Positions 8,224-16,990 of a stretch of 50,014 nt of DNA are shown here, piece after piece. Every line of letters starts with the position of its first letter. Position 1 is the stretch's first letter. A program made the translations under genes and the position numbers. This stretch comes from Novosphingobium sp. (GTDB lineage: Bacteria; Pseudomonadota; Alphaproteobacteria; Sphingomonadales; Sphingomonadaceae), in assembly GCA_017745295.1 (NCBI GenBank), contig JAGHZR010000029.1, positions 1-50,014 of the forward strand, in the 5' to 3' direction. The notes under the pieces are model-generated. The model had not been told where the DNA came from and ran no database searches. It saw only the letters and a list, made by a program, of their open reading frames with translations.

Positions 8224-8642
8224 TTTTCAAACTCGACACACTGTTCCGTAGTAACGTTCCGCCCTCAACGATGTGATGATGGAACAATGCAAAGGAAGGT
8301 TCTGGTGAGGATAGCCAACTGACCGGCTTCAGATCATCGAGGAGGTGTTTGAGCGCATACGCAATGAAGAGGCAAACCGCGTCATCGCCCCGATGTGGGA
8401 GAGGCCCATCCTGAAAAGCGAGGCCTTCGGCATACACGGGACACTCTTCTTGGCCCGCTCGGCGCAGGTCTGGAATAACGCCACAGGCAACGAATCCTGT
8501 TCCCACACACAATATGCAGGCGAAGCGCCCCAAGCCATCGGTTCTCGCCGCGACGCCTCCATCGGCTAAGCGAACGGGCTGCACCTGAGAGCCTAAAATT
8601 TACTGCTGAACGACCGGGAAGGGTCAGCCTCGTTTATCCTTT
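8224..8642. other. Gap between OmpA-like lipoprotein and efflux operon
   Basis: This 419-base region between two convergent transcription units holds no recognisable gene. An open frame on the plus strand ending at 8569 could encode about 75-80 residues (FERIRNEEANRVIAP, then WERPILKSEAFGIHGTLF). It has a protein-like amphipathic composition at its N-terminal end, but no family was recognised and no convincing start or ribosome site precedes it. It may be the remnant of a lost gene. Confidence 0.3.
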
Positions 8643-9860
8643 TCAGTTGATCCACATCGTATGCGCATCGATCCGCAGCTTCAGGATCAATCGTGCGGCG
8701 GATGCGCGGGCTGCCAGTTCCTGAGCGCGGGCTTCGTTGGCCTGCCGGTCGGCATAGAGCCGATCCGCCAGATCGATGGCGCCCAGTTCCTGACCGCGGG
8801 CAGCCAGTTGGGCGCTTCGCTCGGCGCGGGTGACGGCGTCGCGGCTTGCTTGCCACGCGGCCTGTCGGGCCTGAAACTCCGCGACGTCGGCAGCAGCATT
8901 GCCCATGATCTCGGCTTCGACGTTCATCCGCTCGGCTTGCGTGGCAGTGGCTTCGGCCATCGCTTCGTCCGCCAAAGCCCGGCGATGTCCGCCGCCCAGA
9001 GGGAGCGACATGAAAAGCCCTGCCCCTTGTTCCTGCCCGCTGCGTTCGCTGAATACGCGCACACCCAGCGAGGGGTCGGCAAAGCGATCCGCGCGGGCGC
9101 GGCGCGCCAGCACTTCCTGACGTTCCGCCGTGCCGACGGCGGCTGCGATTTCATGGCTGCGTTCGACGATCAGCCGCTTGAGGCCATCTAACCCTTCTGT
9201 CGGGACCACCGGATCGGCAAGGCGCGGGGCTTCGGCAGGCAGCGGCAGATCGGGGAAGCGCGCTTCCAGCATGGCCTTGGCGCGGTCACGGGCGGCGGCG
9301 GCATCCCCCATCTGCGCTTCGGCCAGCCCAAGCGCGGCGCTCGCCTGCTGCACATCGATCTCTGCCGCATCGCGCAGTTCCATGCGCCGGCGGGTGGAGG
9401 TGACAAGCGAGCGCTGGTTCTGGACCAAAACCGACGCATTGCGTTGCAGTTCGGTAGCCAGCACCCAATCGTACCACAGCCCGGCCAGCATCAGTGCCGC
9501 CTGGTGCCGCGCATCCTCCATCCGGTTCTGCGCGATATCGACGCCCAGCGTTCCCGCGCGGCGGTCCAGCGCGGCCTTTCCGGGCAAGCGGAACGGGCGG
9601 CTGACGGTGGTGTCGTATTCGATGTAATTGCCATCGTGGTCGACATTGCGCCGCGACAAGGTGCCCTGAGCGGTGATCTCGTTCGGTCCCTTGCGCAAGG
9701 CTTCAGCCTGGGCATTCGCAGCACGCACGCGCGCCGCGGCGGCTTCGACCAGAGGTTGGCTGTCTAGCACGCCGTTCACGACTTGCTCGGGCGGCAGATC
9801 GGCGACCTGCCCCGTGACCTGAGAAGAGACTCCGGCCAGAAGAAGCAAGGCCCACTTCAT
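8643..9860 (-). CDS. czcC: TolC-family outer-membrane efflux protein (CzcC-like)
   Basis: This 405-residue protein is the outer-membrane channel of a tripartite RND efflux system. A signal peptide (MKWALLLLAGVSSQVTGQ) is followed by two long helical OEP repeats rich in Ala, Gln and Arg, for example AAAARVRAANAQAEALRKG and RRRMELRDAAEIDVQQASAA, which form the trimeric periplasmic tunnel. The length fits CzcC/CusC-type channels. Its start overlaps the stop of the DUF3240 gene (ATGA), making it the last gene of the efflux operon. Metal rather than drug export is inferred from the pump gene upstream. Confidence 0.88.
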   Translation of the reverse strand: MKWALLLLAGVSSQVTGQVADLPPEQVVNGVLDSQPLVEAAAARVRAANAQAEALRKGPNEITAQGTLSRRNVDHDGNYIEYDTTVSRPFRLPGKAALDRRAGTLGVDIAQNRMEDARHQAALMLAGLWYDWVLATELQRNASVLVQNQRSLVTSTRRRMELRDAAEIDVQQASAALGLAEAQMGDAAAARDRAKAMLEARFPDLPLPAEAPRLADPVVPTEGLDGLKRLIVERSHEIAAAVGTAERQEVLARRARADRFADPSLGVRVFSERSGQEQGAGLFMSLPLGGGHRRALADEAMAEATATQAERMNVEAEIMGNAAADVAEFQARQAAWQASRDAVTRAERSAQLAARGQELGAIDLADRLYADRQANEARAQELAARASAARLILKLRIDAHTMWIN

Positions 9861-10156
9861 GCTACGCGCCCTCCATCCTGGACGGCGACGGTGCGCCAGC
9901 GGAAGGGCAGGTTGCGGCGAGTCTGCGTTGCAGCCTCGATAGCTTCACCGACGCGATCCGCCGCAAGTTCAACCTCCACCGCCATGCGGGCCAGGGTTCC
10001 GGCTACACGCTCACCCGTTGCGGCATCATCGAAATCGCGGCCGAGCACGGCTTCTCGCCGCAAGTGGACGGGTGCGTGCAGGCAGTCGCCCACGGCGACC
10101 CCGATCATATCGGCGTCCTGGACGCTGCAGAAAAGCGTAAGCACCACGCGGCTCAT
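9857..10156 (-). CDS. DUF3240 small protein of metal-efflux operons
   Basis: This 99-residue cytoplasmic protein (MSRVVLTLFCSVQDADMIGV, with LHAPVHLRREAVLGRDFDD and RRNLPFRWRTVAV) matches the DUF3240 family. Such proteins are about 100 residues long, have a predicted PII/CutA-like ferredoxin fold, and often sit between CzcA- and CzcC-type genes. The gene overlaps the pump gene upstream and the TolC gene downstream by 4 bases each, so it is firmly inside the operon. Its function is not established; a metal-sensing or pump-modulating role is speculation based on fold and position. Confidence 0.75.
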   Translation of the reverse strand: MSRVVLTLFCSVQDADMIGVAVGDCLHAPVHLRREAVLGRDFDDAATGERVAGTLARMAVEVELAADRVGEAIEAATQTRRNLPFRWRTVAVQDGGRVA

Positions 10157-13100
10157 GCGGAAATTCCCTTGGAGCTCTCGCCGAAGCGTTCAAAAAGGAT
10201 GGGCAGCAGGACGAGCGTGAGCAGCGTCGAAGTCACCAGTCCGCCGATGACCACGATGGCCAGCGGGCGCTGGATTTCCGAACCCGGACCCGTCGCGAAC
10301 AGCAGCGGCACCAGACCGAAAGCGGTGATGCTGGCGGTCATCAATACCGGGCGCAGACGACGTTCGGCGCCGGTCCGCACCGCGTCCGCCATCGGCACAC
10401 CGTTCTCACGCAGTTGCTGGAAGTAGGCGACCAGGACCAGGCCGTTGAGCACTGCAATGCCCAGAAGCGCGATGAAGCCGACCGATGCGGGGACCGACAG
10501 ATACTCCCCCGTCATCCACAGCGAGATCACGCCGCCCACGGCCGCAAAGGGGATGTTGGCGAGGATCAGCAGCGACCCGCGCAGCGACTTCAGCGTCACG
10601 TACAGCACCAGGAAGATCAGCAGCAGGGCGACCGGGATCACCATCATCAGGCGAGTCGAAGCGCGTTGCTGGTTTTCGAACTGACCACCCCACACGAGGC
10701 GATAACCTGCGGGCAGCGGCACTTGCGCCGCGACTTTTGCCTTGGCTTCCTCGACATAGCCGACGAGGTCGCGGCCCGATACGAAAGCCTGCACCAGAGC
10801 ATAGCGAGAGCCGCTTTCGTGATCGAGGCGGATCGGCCCCTGCGTCCGCTCCACGCGGGCGAGGTCGCTGACGTGGGCCAGCTCGCCGCTGGGCGTAGTG
10901 ATCGCCATGTCGGCAAAGCGCGTCTCATCCTCGCGCACGCCGTCGGCGCCGCGAATGACTACAGGAACGCGCTTCTGGCCCTCTGCAACGATGCCTGCGG
11001 GAAGCCCTTCCAGTTGCGCACGCAAGGTGTCCTGGAACTGGTCGATGGGCATTCCGGCACGGCCCGCAGCGGCGCGGTCGATATCCAGTTGGAAGTAATC
11101 GACCTTGTCGTTTGCAACGGTCAGGACTTCGGCAGCACCCGGTGTAGATTGCAGGACGTGCTGCACCTTGCCGGCGATCTCGGCCAGTTTGTCGAGGTCG
11201 GGACCGAAGATCTTGATCGCAAGGTCGCCACGCGCGCCGGTGAGCATTTCGGCCACGCGCATCTCGATCGGTTGGGTAAAGCTGGGGTCGAAGCCGGGAA
11301 TGCCGTCAAGCGCCTTGCGCATTTCCGCGACCACGAATTCGCGGTCCCCACGCCATTCGGTCGAAGGCTTGAGCGTCACGAACATATCGGTTTCGTTGAG
11401 CCCCATAGGATCGAGACCGATCTCGTCCGTGCCGGTGCGCGAGATCACGCCGGTCACTTCGGGGACCTTCGCCATCAGTTCCTTCTCCACATTGCTGGTA
11501 AGGGACAGCGAACGGTCGAGGCCCACGGTAGGCAGCTTGGCGATCTGGATGACGACGGAGCCTTCGTCCATCGTCGGCATGAACGTCTTGCCGACCGCGC
11601 CATAGGCCAGCCCGGCAAGGACCAGTCCGGTTGCGGCAAGGCCATAGACCAGCATCTTGCGGTTGAACGCACCGGCCAGCAGCGAGGCGTAGCGCGGAGC
11701 CAGCTTGCGCATGATCCAGGGTTCGCCGTGGTCGCCGCTTTTCAGGCCATAGGACGACAGCACCGGCACCAGCGTCAGCGCCAGCAGCAGCGATCCCGCC
11801 AGAGCGAACATGATGGTGAGGGCAACCGGCGCGAACAGCTTGCCTTCCAGCCCCTGCAACGACAGCAGCGGCAGGAACACCAGCGCGATGATGACCAGAC
11901 CGGCGGATACCGGCACGATCACTTCGGCTGTGGCGCGGAAGACCACATTGAGCTTTGGGACGTGTACGTCCTTTGCATGGTTCAGCCGGTCCACCACGTT
12001 TTCCACCACCACGACGGCGCCGTCCACCAGCATGCCGATGGCGATGGCAAGGCCGCCAAGGCTCATGAGGTTGGCGGACAGGCCCATGCCACGCATGAAC
12101 AGGAACGTGGTAAGCGCAGCCATCGGCAGCGTGGCGGCGACGATCGCCGCTGCGCGCCAGTCGCCCAGGAACAGGATCAGCAGCACCACGACCAACACGG
12201 TCGCTTCCAGCAGGGCCTTCTGAACCGTATGAACGGCCCGGCCGATCAGGTCGGAGCGGTTGTAGAACACGGTGATCCTGGTGCCCTTGGGCATGCCTGC
12301 CTGCAGTTCGGCAACGCGCTGTTCGATGCCCGTTACGACCTGACGGGCATCGGCGCCGCGCAGGGCGATGACGACGGCCTGCACCGCCTCGCCCTTGCCA
12401 TCAGCGGTGACGCCGCCGTAGCGAGTGATGGATCCGGTCGCTACGGTCGCGACGTCCGCCACCCGCACGATGTGGCCGTCGCGGGCGACTACGGTAGTCT
12501 GTTCAAGGTCGCTGGCATCGCGCACGGCGCCAACCGCGCGAACGATCAGGGCTTCCTCGCCAGCAGCGATGCGCCCAGCGCCGTCGTTGCGGTTGCTGCG
12601 TTCGATGGCGAGTTTGAGATCATCCACCGAAAGCCGGGCCGCTGCCAGCGCAACAATGTCGGGGCGCACTTCATACGTCCGCACGAAACCGCCAAGCGCA
12701 TTGACGTCGGCCACACCGGGCACCGTGCGGAGGGCCGGGCGGATGGTCCAGTCCAGCAGTTCGCGCTTTTCGGTCAGCGACTGCGGGCCGTCGATCGTGA
12801 ACATGAACACGTCCGACAGCGGGGTCGAGATCGGCGCCATGCCGCCCGTGACACCCTCTGGAAGATCGGCCATGATCCCGGCAAGCCGTTCGCCCACCTG
12901 CTGGCGCGCCCAGTAGATGTCGGTGCCGTCGGTAAAGTCGATGGTGATATCGGCAATGGCGTACTTGGCGGTCGAACGCAGGTTGGCCTGATTGGGCAGG
13001 CCGAGCATTTCGAGTTCGAGCGGAGCGATGACGCGGGTTTCAACCTCTTCCGGGGTCATGCCCGGCGCCTTGAGGATGATCTTGACCTGCGCCTGCGCGA

Positions 13101-13224
13101 TGTTGGGATAGGCATCGACCGGCAAGGTCGAGTAGGCCCATGCGCCGATACCGCCCACCACGAGGGTCAGCGCCAGTACGAGCAGCCGATACGAAAGCGA
13201 CCAGGCGACGAGTGCGCGCAGCAT
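10153..13224 (-). CDS. czcA: Heavy-metal RND efflux pump (CzcA/CusA family)
   Basis: This 1023-residue inner-membrane protein is the proton-driven pump of a heavy-metal efflux complex. It has the RND layout: one N-terminal TM helix (SLSYRLLVLALTLVVGGIGA), a periplasmic porter domain, TM2-TM6, a second periplasmic domain and TM7-TM12. The TM4 proton-relay signature reads AIGMLVDGAVVVVENVV with D401 and E408. The position matching the first aspartate of the CzcA-type motif DFG-x3-DGA is A395, so zinc/cobalt/cadmium specificity should not be assumed; CusA-like or mixed divalent pumps also have alanine there. It is coupled to the adaptor upstream (TGATG overlap) and DUF3240 downstream (ATGA). Confidence 0.92.
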   Translation of the reverse strand: MLRALVAWSLSYRLLVLALTLVVGGIGAWAYSTLPVDAYPNIAQAQVKIILKAPGMTPEEVETRVIAPLELEMLGLPNQANLRSTAKYAIADITIDFTDGTDIYWARQQVGERLAGIMADLPEGVTGGMAPISTPLSDVFMFTIDGPQSLTEKRELLDWTIRPALRTVPGVADVNALGGFVRTYEVRPDIVALAAARLSVDDLKLAIERSNRNDGAGRIAAGEEALIVRAVGAVRDASDLEQTTVVARDGHIVRVADVATVATGSITRYGGVTADGKGEAVQAVVIALRGADARQVVTGIEQRVAELQAGMPKGTRITVFYNRSDLIGRAVHTVQKALLEATVLVVVLLILFLGDWRAAAIVAATLPMAALTTFLFMRGMGLSANLMSLGGLAIAIGMLVDGAVVVVENVVDRLNHAKDVHVPKLNVVFRATAEVIVPVSAGLVIIALVFLPLLSLQGLEGKLFAPVALTIMFALAGSLLLALTLVPVLSSYGLKSGDHGEPWIMRKLAPRYASLLAGAFNRKMLVYGLAATGLVLAGLAYGAVGKTFMPTMDEGSVVIQIAKLPTVGLDRSLSLTSNVEKELMAKVPEVTGVISRTGTDEIGLDPMGLNETDMFVTLKPSTEWRGDREFVVAEMRKALDGIPGFDPSFTQPIEMRVAEMLTGARGDLAIKIFGPDLDKLAEIAGKVQHVLQSTPGAAEVLTVANDKVDYFQLDIDRAAAGRAGMPIDQFQDTLRAQLEGLPAGIVAEGQKRVPVVIRGADGVREDETRFADMAITTPSGELAHVSDLARVERTQGPIRLDHESGSRYALVQAFVSGRDLVGYVEEAKAKVAAQVPLPAGYRLVWGGQFENQQRASTRLMMVIPVALLLIFLVLYVTLKSLRGSLLILANIPFAAVGGVISLWMTGEYLSVPASVGFIALLGIAVLNGLVLVAYFQQLRENGVPMADAVRTGAERRLRPVLMTASITAFGLVPLLFATGPGSEIQRPLAIVVIGGLVTSTLLTLVLLPILFERFGESSKGISA

Positions 13225-14321
13225 CAGTCCTCCCCAGCCATCGACTTGAGTTCGCTGAGGCCGGTTACGGCGATGCGTTCTCCAGCGCGCAGGCCGGACA
13301 GCACGACGGTGCGGCCATCGGCGCGATCGCCGATTTCGACTGGGCGGATGTGCGCACCCTGCGGTGTGCGGACGAAGACGCTGTGCTTGCCGTTTACGTC
13401 CAGCACAGCGCCGGAGGGCACCACTACAGTGCCTGCCGGGGCTTTGGTGGAGAGGGTAGCGGGCAGAGCGCGGCCGGACACGATACCGGCTCCGGCGGGA
13501 ACACGGGCGCGCAGCGTGGCGGAGCGGGTCTGCGGGTCGAGCACGCTGCCAACGCTGGTCACTTCGCCGCGCACACCGCCGGGCAGCGTCACCGCCATGC
13601 CGGGGCGTAGCTTTCCGAGCAGGCGTTCGGGCACTTGCGCCGTTAATTCGTACCGGCTGGCGGCATCGATGACATATGCAGACGTGGTTTCATTGACCGG
13701 GCTGCCGGTCTGGATCGTGGCGCTGGTCACTTTGCCGGCGATCGGCGCGGTAAGGGTGTAGCTGCCGCTGGACGGAGCACCGTTGACCAAGCGAACGACA
13801 CGGCGCTGCTCGTTCAGTTCCGCCTGAGCTTCGCGCAGCGATGCGCGGGCTTCGTCGGCGCGGGCACCGGCGATCACACCTTCCTTCGCCAACTGGCCAA
13901 GGCGGCGGTCGTTAGCCTGGGCCATCGCCACGCGGGCAGATGCCTGCTCCACGCCAGCGGCGATGGTGAACATCTCACGCGCGGCGACGACAGCGAGCGG
14001 CTGGCCCTGCCTGACGGTGTCGCCCTCGACCACCAGCGTGCGAGTGACGACGCCGGGAATGACCGCAGGTACAGCCACGCGGGCGTTGGGCGGGGGGGCA
14101 AGCGTGGCCGGGACAGTTGCGACCGGCAGTTCGGTCGCGTTCGTGACCGCCTTGAAATGGATACCGATGCGGGTGATTTCACCTTCGGTGAGGGCAACCA
14201 CGCCCTTTTCCATCTGCGCTCCGGGTTTTTCGGCGGTGGCGGTGGTATCGCCTTCCCCGCCGGAGCAGGCTGCCACAGCGCCGAGCAGCGCCAGCAATGG
14301 CAATTGCCGGTTTCGAACCAT
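13224..14321 (-). CDS. czcB: RND efflux periplasmic adaptor lipoprotein (CzcB-like)
   Basis: This 365-residue membrane-fusion protein links the pump to the outer-membrane channel. The ATG at 14321 is chosen because it gives MVRNRQLPLLALLGAVAACSG, a clean lipoprotein signal with lipobox VAAC; upstream in-frame codons to 14441 lack signal character and run over the divergent gene's promoter. The mature part has the barrel-sandwich (lipoyl) halves around a short hairpin (EARASLREAQAELNEQRRVV) and a C-terminal membrane-proximal domain (IRPVEIGDRADGRTVVLSGL). No histidine-rich metal-binding N-terminus is seen, unlike classical CzcB. First gene of the efflux operon, divergent from the two-component genes. 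Confidence 0.88.
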   Translation of the reverse strand: MVRNRQLPLLALLGAVAACSGGEGDTTATAEKPGAQMEKGVVALTEGEITRIGIHFKAVTNATELPVATVPATLAPPPNARVAVPAVIPGVVTRTLVVEGDTVRQGQPLAVVAAREMFTIAAGVEQASARVAMAQANDRRLGQLAKEGVIAGARADEARASLREAQAELNEQRRVVRLVNGAPSSGSYTLTAPIAGKVTSATIQTGSPVNETTSAYVIDAASRYELTAQVPERLLGKLRPGMAVTLPGGVRGEVTSVGSVLDPQTRSATLRARVPAGAGIVSGRALPATLSTKAPAGTVVVPSGAVLDVNGKHSVFVRTPQGAHIRPVEIGDRADGRTVVLSGLRAGERIAVTGLSELKSMAGED

Positions 14322-14401
14322 GATGTGCGCCCCTGAAAATCTGTTAGCGGCCGCAGCATTTAGCTTCGCTTCCTGACGAGAGCCTGTCAGAAAGCGGCCA
14401 T
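14322..14401. promoter_or_regulatory. Divergent promoter region, efflux operon / two-component genes
   Basis: Only 80 bases separate the adaptor gene from the response regulator, so both promoters and any regulator site must lie here. A short inverted repeat, CTGAC-N8-GTCAG (14373-14377 and 14386-14390), sits 11 bases before the regulator start and is a candidate binding site. The link between this two-component pair and the efflux operon is inferred from this arrangement. Confidence 0.5.
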
Positions 14402-15055
14402 ATGCGAATCTTGTTGATCGAAGACGAGGCTGGGCTGGCACAGAGGATTTCCGCCAATTTGCGGCGTCATGGAATGACCTGCGAGTGGGTTCCCGATGCC
14501 GAAGATGCGCTGTCTTTCGCAGCAGACGGGTTCACCGTCATGGTCGTCGATGTGGGGTTGCCGGGCATGTCGGGAATCGAGATGGTGCGCGAACTCCGCA
14601 ACCGGGGCATCGCCACGCCTGTCCTGATCCTGACAGCACGCAGCAGCTGGCAGGAAAAAGTGGAAGGGCTGAATGCCGGTGCGGACGACTTCATCGTGAA
14701 GCCCGTTCGGACCGAGGAACTGGTCGCCCGGATACACGCCCTGGCCCGCCGGGTCGTCGGCCATAGCGCTACGCAGATAACCGCAGGCGGTCTTGCGATC
14801 GACACGGCAACGGGTGAAGCATGGGTGGACGGATCGCCGACAAGCTTGACCGGCAAGGAGTTCAGCCTGCTGCAATTGCTGATGTACAGCGGCGGACGAA
14901 CCCTCACGCGGCAGGCGATCCTGGATAACCTCTACAACCTGGAAAAGGACCGTGAACCCAATGCCGTCGAAGTTCTGGTCGGGCGGCTGCGGCGCAAGAT
15001 CGGGCGCGATCGCGTCGTGACCCGGCGCGGGGTCGGATATCGGCTTACGGCATGA
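14402..15055 (+). CDS. OmpR/PmrA-type response regulator
   Basis: This 217-residue response regulator has a receiver domain starting MRILLIEDEAGLAQRI with acidic pocket E7/D8 and phospho-acceptor D50 (VVDVGLPG). The conserved Thr/Ala (ILTAR) and Lys (IVKPV) follow. A C-terminal winged-helix DNA-binding domain (LTGKEFSLLQLLMYSGGRTL, ending RRGVGYRLTA) completes it. Its stop overlaps the start of the kinase gene (ATGA). It is divergent from, and 80 bases away from, the metal-efflux operon, the standard arrangement for metal-responsive pairs such as CzcRS or CusRS. It most likely activates that operon. Confidence 0.9.
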   Translation: MRILLIEDEAGLAQRISANLRRHGMTCEWVPDAEDALSFAADGFTVMVVDVGLPGMSGIEMVRELRNRGIATPVLILTARSSWQEKVEGLNAGADDFIVKPVRTEELVARIHALARRVVGHSATQITAGGLAIDTATGEAWVDGSPTSLTGKEFSLLQLLMYSGGRTLTRQAILDNLYNLEKDREPNAVEVLVGRLRRKIGRDRVVTRRGVGYRLTA

Positions 15056-16356
15056 GCGAAACCTCCGCCGGAAGCCTGCGCGCCCGCCTGATATTCGCCT
15101 CGGTCGTCGGCGTGGTGGCCGCCATGGCCTTGGCCGGCGTGTTCATCGGCAACCTCTATCGGATTCACACGACCGATCGTTACCAGGCGGAACTGGACCA
15201 TCACCTGAGCGAACTCGTCGCCTTGGTGGAAGTCGATCTGGCAGGGCGCCTGCACGTTCGCAAGCCGCTTTCCGATCCGCAATTTCTCGTCACGCATTCC
15301 GGGTTGTACTGGCAGATCGATGCCGAGGCCCAACGCCTGCAATCGAGCTCTCTGGCGAACTTGCGCCTTGGAACGGTGGCCGATGGAGACTGGCGCGATG
15401 GTCTGGCAGGAGATCAACCGGTTCGACAGCGCAGCCTTCGGGTTGTGGTCAAAGGGCGACCGATGATCGTCACCATCGCTTCTGCGCGCCGATTGCTGGA
15501 CGATCAGGTGGAACTGTTCCGTCCGGATCTGACGTTGTCGATGGGCGTGGTGGGCCTGCTGCTGCTCGCCGGAGCCATCGCCGTGGTCCACTTCGGCCTG
15601 GCCCCGGTGCGCAGGTTGAGTGAAGACGTCGACCGCCTGCGCAAAGGTGAGGCCAGACGTCTGGACGACGAAGTACCGAGCGAGTTCGTGCCTGTCATCA
15701 CCCGCTTCAACGCCTTGCTGGAAGGGCAGGAACAACTGATCACGCGGGCGCGGACAGAAGCGGGCAATCTGGCGCACAACTTGCGCACGCCGTTGGCGCT
15801 GGCCATCGACGAAGCGGAGCAATTGCGCCTGGCGGGCCAGATCGAAACATCCGATTTTCTGCTGTCGCAATGCGCGGCGATGAAGATGCACATCGACTAC
15901 CACTTGGGGAGGGCAAGCGCTGCCGGGACGCGAGGTGCGGGCACCATGACCGAAGTGGAACCGCTGGTGCGCGAGATCGTCGGTGCCATGCGCCGCCTTC
16001 ATGCGGATAGACCGATGCGGGTGACAATCGACCTTCCGCCCGATCTTCACTTGTCATGTGACCGGGGCGATTTGGGCGAGATTCTGTCCAACCTCATCGA
16101 CAACGCTTTCAAATGGGCGTCAGGCCATGTGATCGTGAGCGGCGGGGCGGATTTCGTCGAAGTGCGCGACGATGGTCATGGCATTCCCGTCAGTCAGCGC
16201 GATCGCGCGGTCGATGTCGGCACTCGCCTCGATCCGTCCGCGCCCGGCACGGGTCTGGGATTGGCAGCAACTGCCGACCTTCTGCGATTTTATCAAGGCG
16301 GGTTGGAGCTGGATGATGCGGTGGAAGGCGGCTTGCGCGCGCGCGCCTGCTTGTGA
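15052..16356 (+). CDS. Sensor histidine kinase
   Basis: This 434-residue inner-membrane kinase has two transmembrane helices (about residues 11-33 and 162-183) flanking a periplasmic sensor of about 130 residues. A HAMP linker follows (FGLAPVRRLSEDVDRLRKGE). The phospho-acceptor is H242 in AGNLAHNLRTPLALA. The ATPase domain shows an N box (NLIDNAFKWA), G1 (DDGHGIP) and G2 (GTGLGLA). An asparagine follows the catalytic histidine where most HisKA kinases have Glu or Asp; PhoQ-like kinases also lack the acid there. The sensor has no His/Met-rich cluster that would name a metal. It is coupled to the response regulator by a 4-base overlap. Confidence 0.9.
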   Translation: MSETSAGSLRARLIFASVVGVVAAMALAGVFIGNLYRIHTTDRYQAELDHHLSELVALVEVDLAGRLHVRKPLSDPQFLVTHSGLYWQIDAEAQRLQSSSLANLRLGTVADGDWRDGLAGDQPVRQRSLRVVVKGRPMIVTIASARRLLDDQVELFRPDLTLSMGVVGLLLLAGAIAVVHFGLAPVRRLSEDVDRLRKGEARRLDDEVPSEFVPVITRFNALLEGQEQLITRARTEAGNLAHNLRTPLALAIDEAEQLRLAGQIETSDFLLSQCAAMKMHIDYHLGRASAAGTRGAGTMTEVEPLVREIVGAMRRLHADRPMRVTIDLPPDLHLSCDRGDLGEILSNLIDNAFKWASGHVIVSGGADFVEVRDDGHGIPVSQRDRAVDVGTRLDPSAPGTGLGLAATADLLRFYQGGLELDDAVEGGLRARACL

Positions 16357-16952
16357 TCCAAGCGGTGTCTGCTTACCGCGAGAGGAAATAGCGCGTCGCT
16401 TCATTTAACCGATCGGAAGCTTCCGACGGCGGCTCTCCGAACAATGATTGACACTTTTGACACGAAGCAAAAGCGGCCGGCCCGGCAATGAATGTAAAGC
16501 TGACCATCAGCAACCAAAAAGCTGAAATGTGGTACGGAGCGGCCGATAGGATCGCGACCTGCCTATCTCCCCCCTGCAATGCTTCCGCCGACAAATCTGC
16601 CGTAGAGCACGGGATATCGGTTTGCTGATAACTGTCCTTGGCTCACCAAATACCTACAAACCTGAACACCGGTCCGTGGGACATTCGCGAGCGTCGGCTT
16701 CGTAGCAACAACATCAGCATAGCTAACGTTCTCGCGCCAGGTTCTGCTAACAATCTGACATGAAACGCCATATTACGGTCGCGCGCGCATCGAGAACTTT
16801 CACTTCCCGGCTTGAACCCCGCGTCGGCTCCGGCATGAATATTCCGCGGCAGCGACGCTTGCCGCGTGCCGCTTAGCGACAGCCTTACCTGTCCGCGCAC
16901 ACGACGCGTCGAACGCAGTCCGGACATCTCGCAAGAGATTCAGCCTGTTTCG
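16357..16952. other. Gap between histidine kinase and TonB receptor terminator
   Basis: About 600 bases between convergent units with lower G+C than the flanks and stop codons in all frames. A minus-strand frame (16373-16594) could encode 73 residues with one hydrophobic segment (HISAFWLLMVSFTFIAGPAA) followed by CQKCQS. It has no recognisable family or ribosome site. I see no gene I can support here. Confidence 0.3.
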
Positions 16953-16987
16953 GAAGGGCGGTGCAGGAGCAGACCGCACCGCCCTTC
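16953..16987 (-). terminator. Hairpin after TonB receptor gene
   Basis: GAAGGGCGGTGC (16953-16964) and GCACCGCCCTTC (16976-16987) form a perfect 12-base stem with an 11-base loop, 3 bases beyond the receptor's stop codon. No U tract follows on the minus strand, so it may act as a weak terminator or a 3'-end stabiliser. Confidence 0.65.
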
Positions 16988-16990
16988 AGA

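Noticed and set aside
10414..13761. A plus-strand open frame of more than 1100 codons
   Set aside because: It is antisense to the RND pump and adaptor genes. The translation is rich in His, Arg, Gln and Asp with no domain motifs, the usual shadow of a high-G+C gene.
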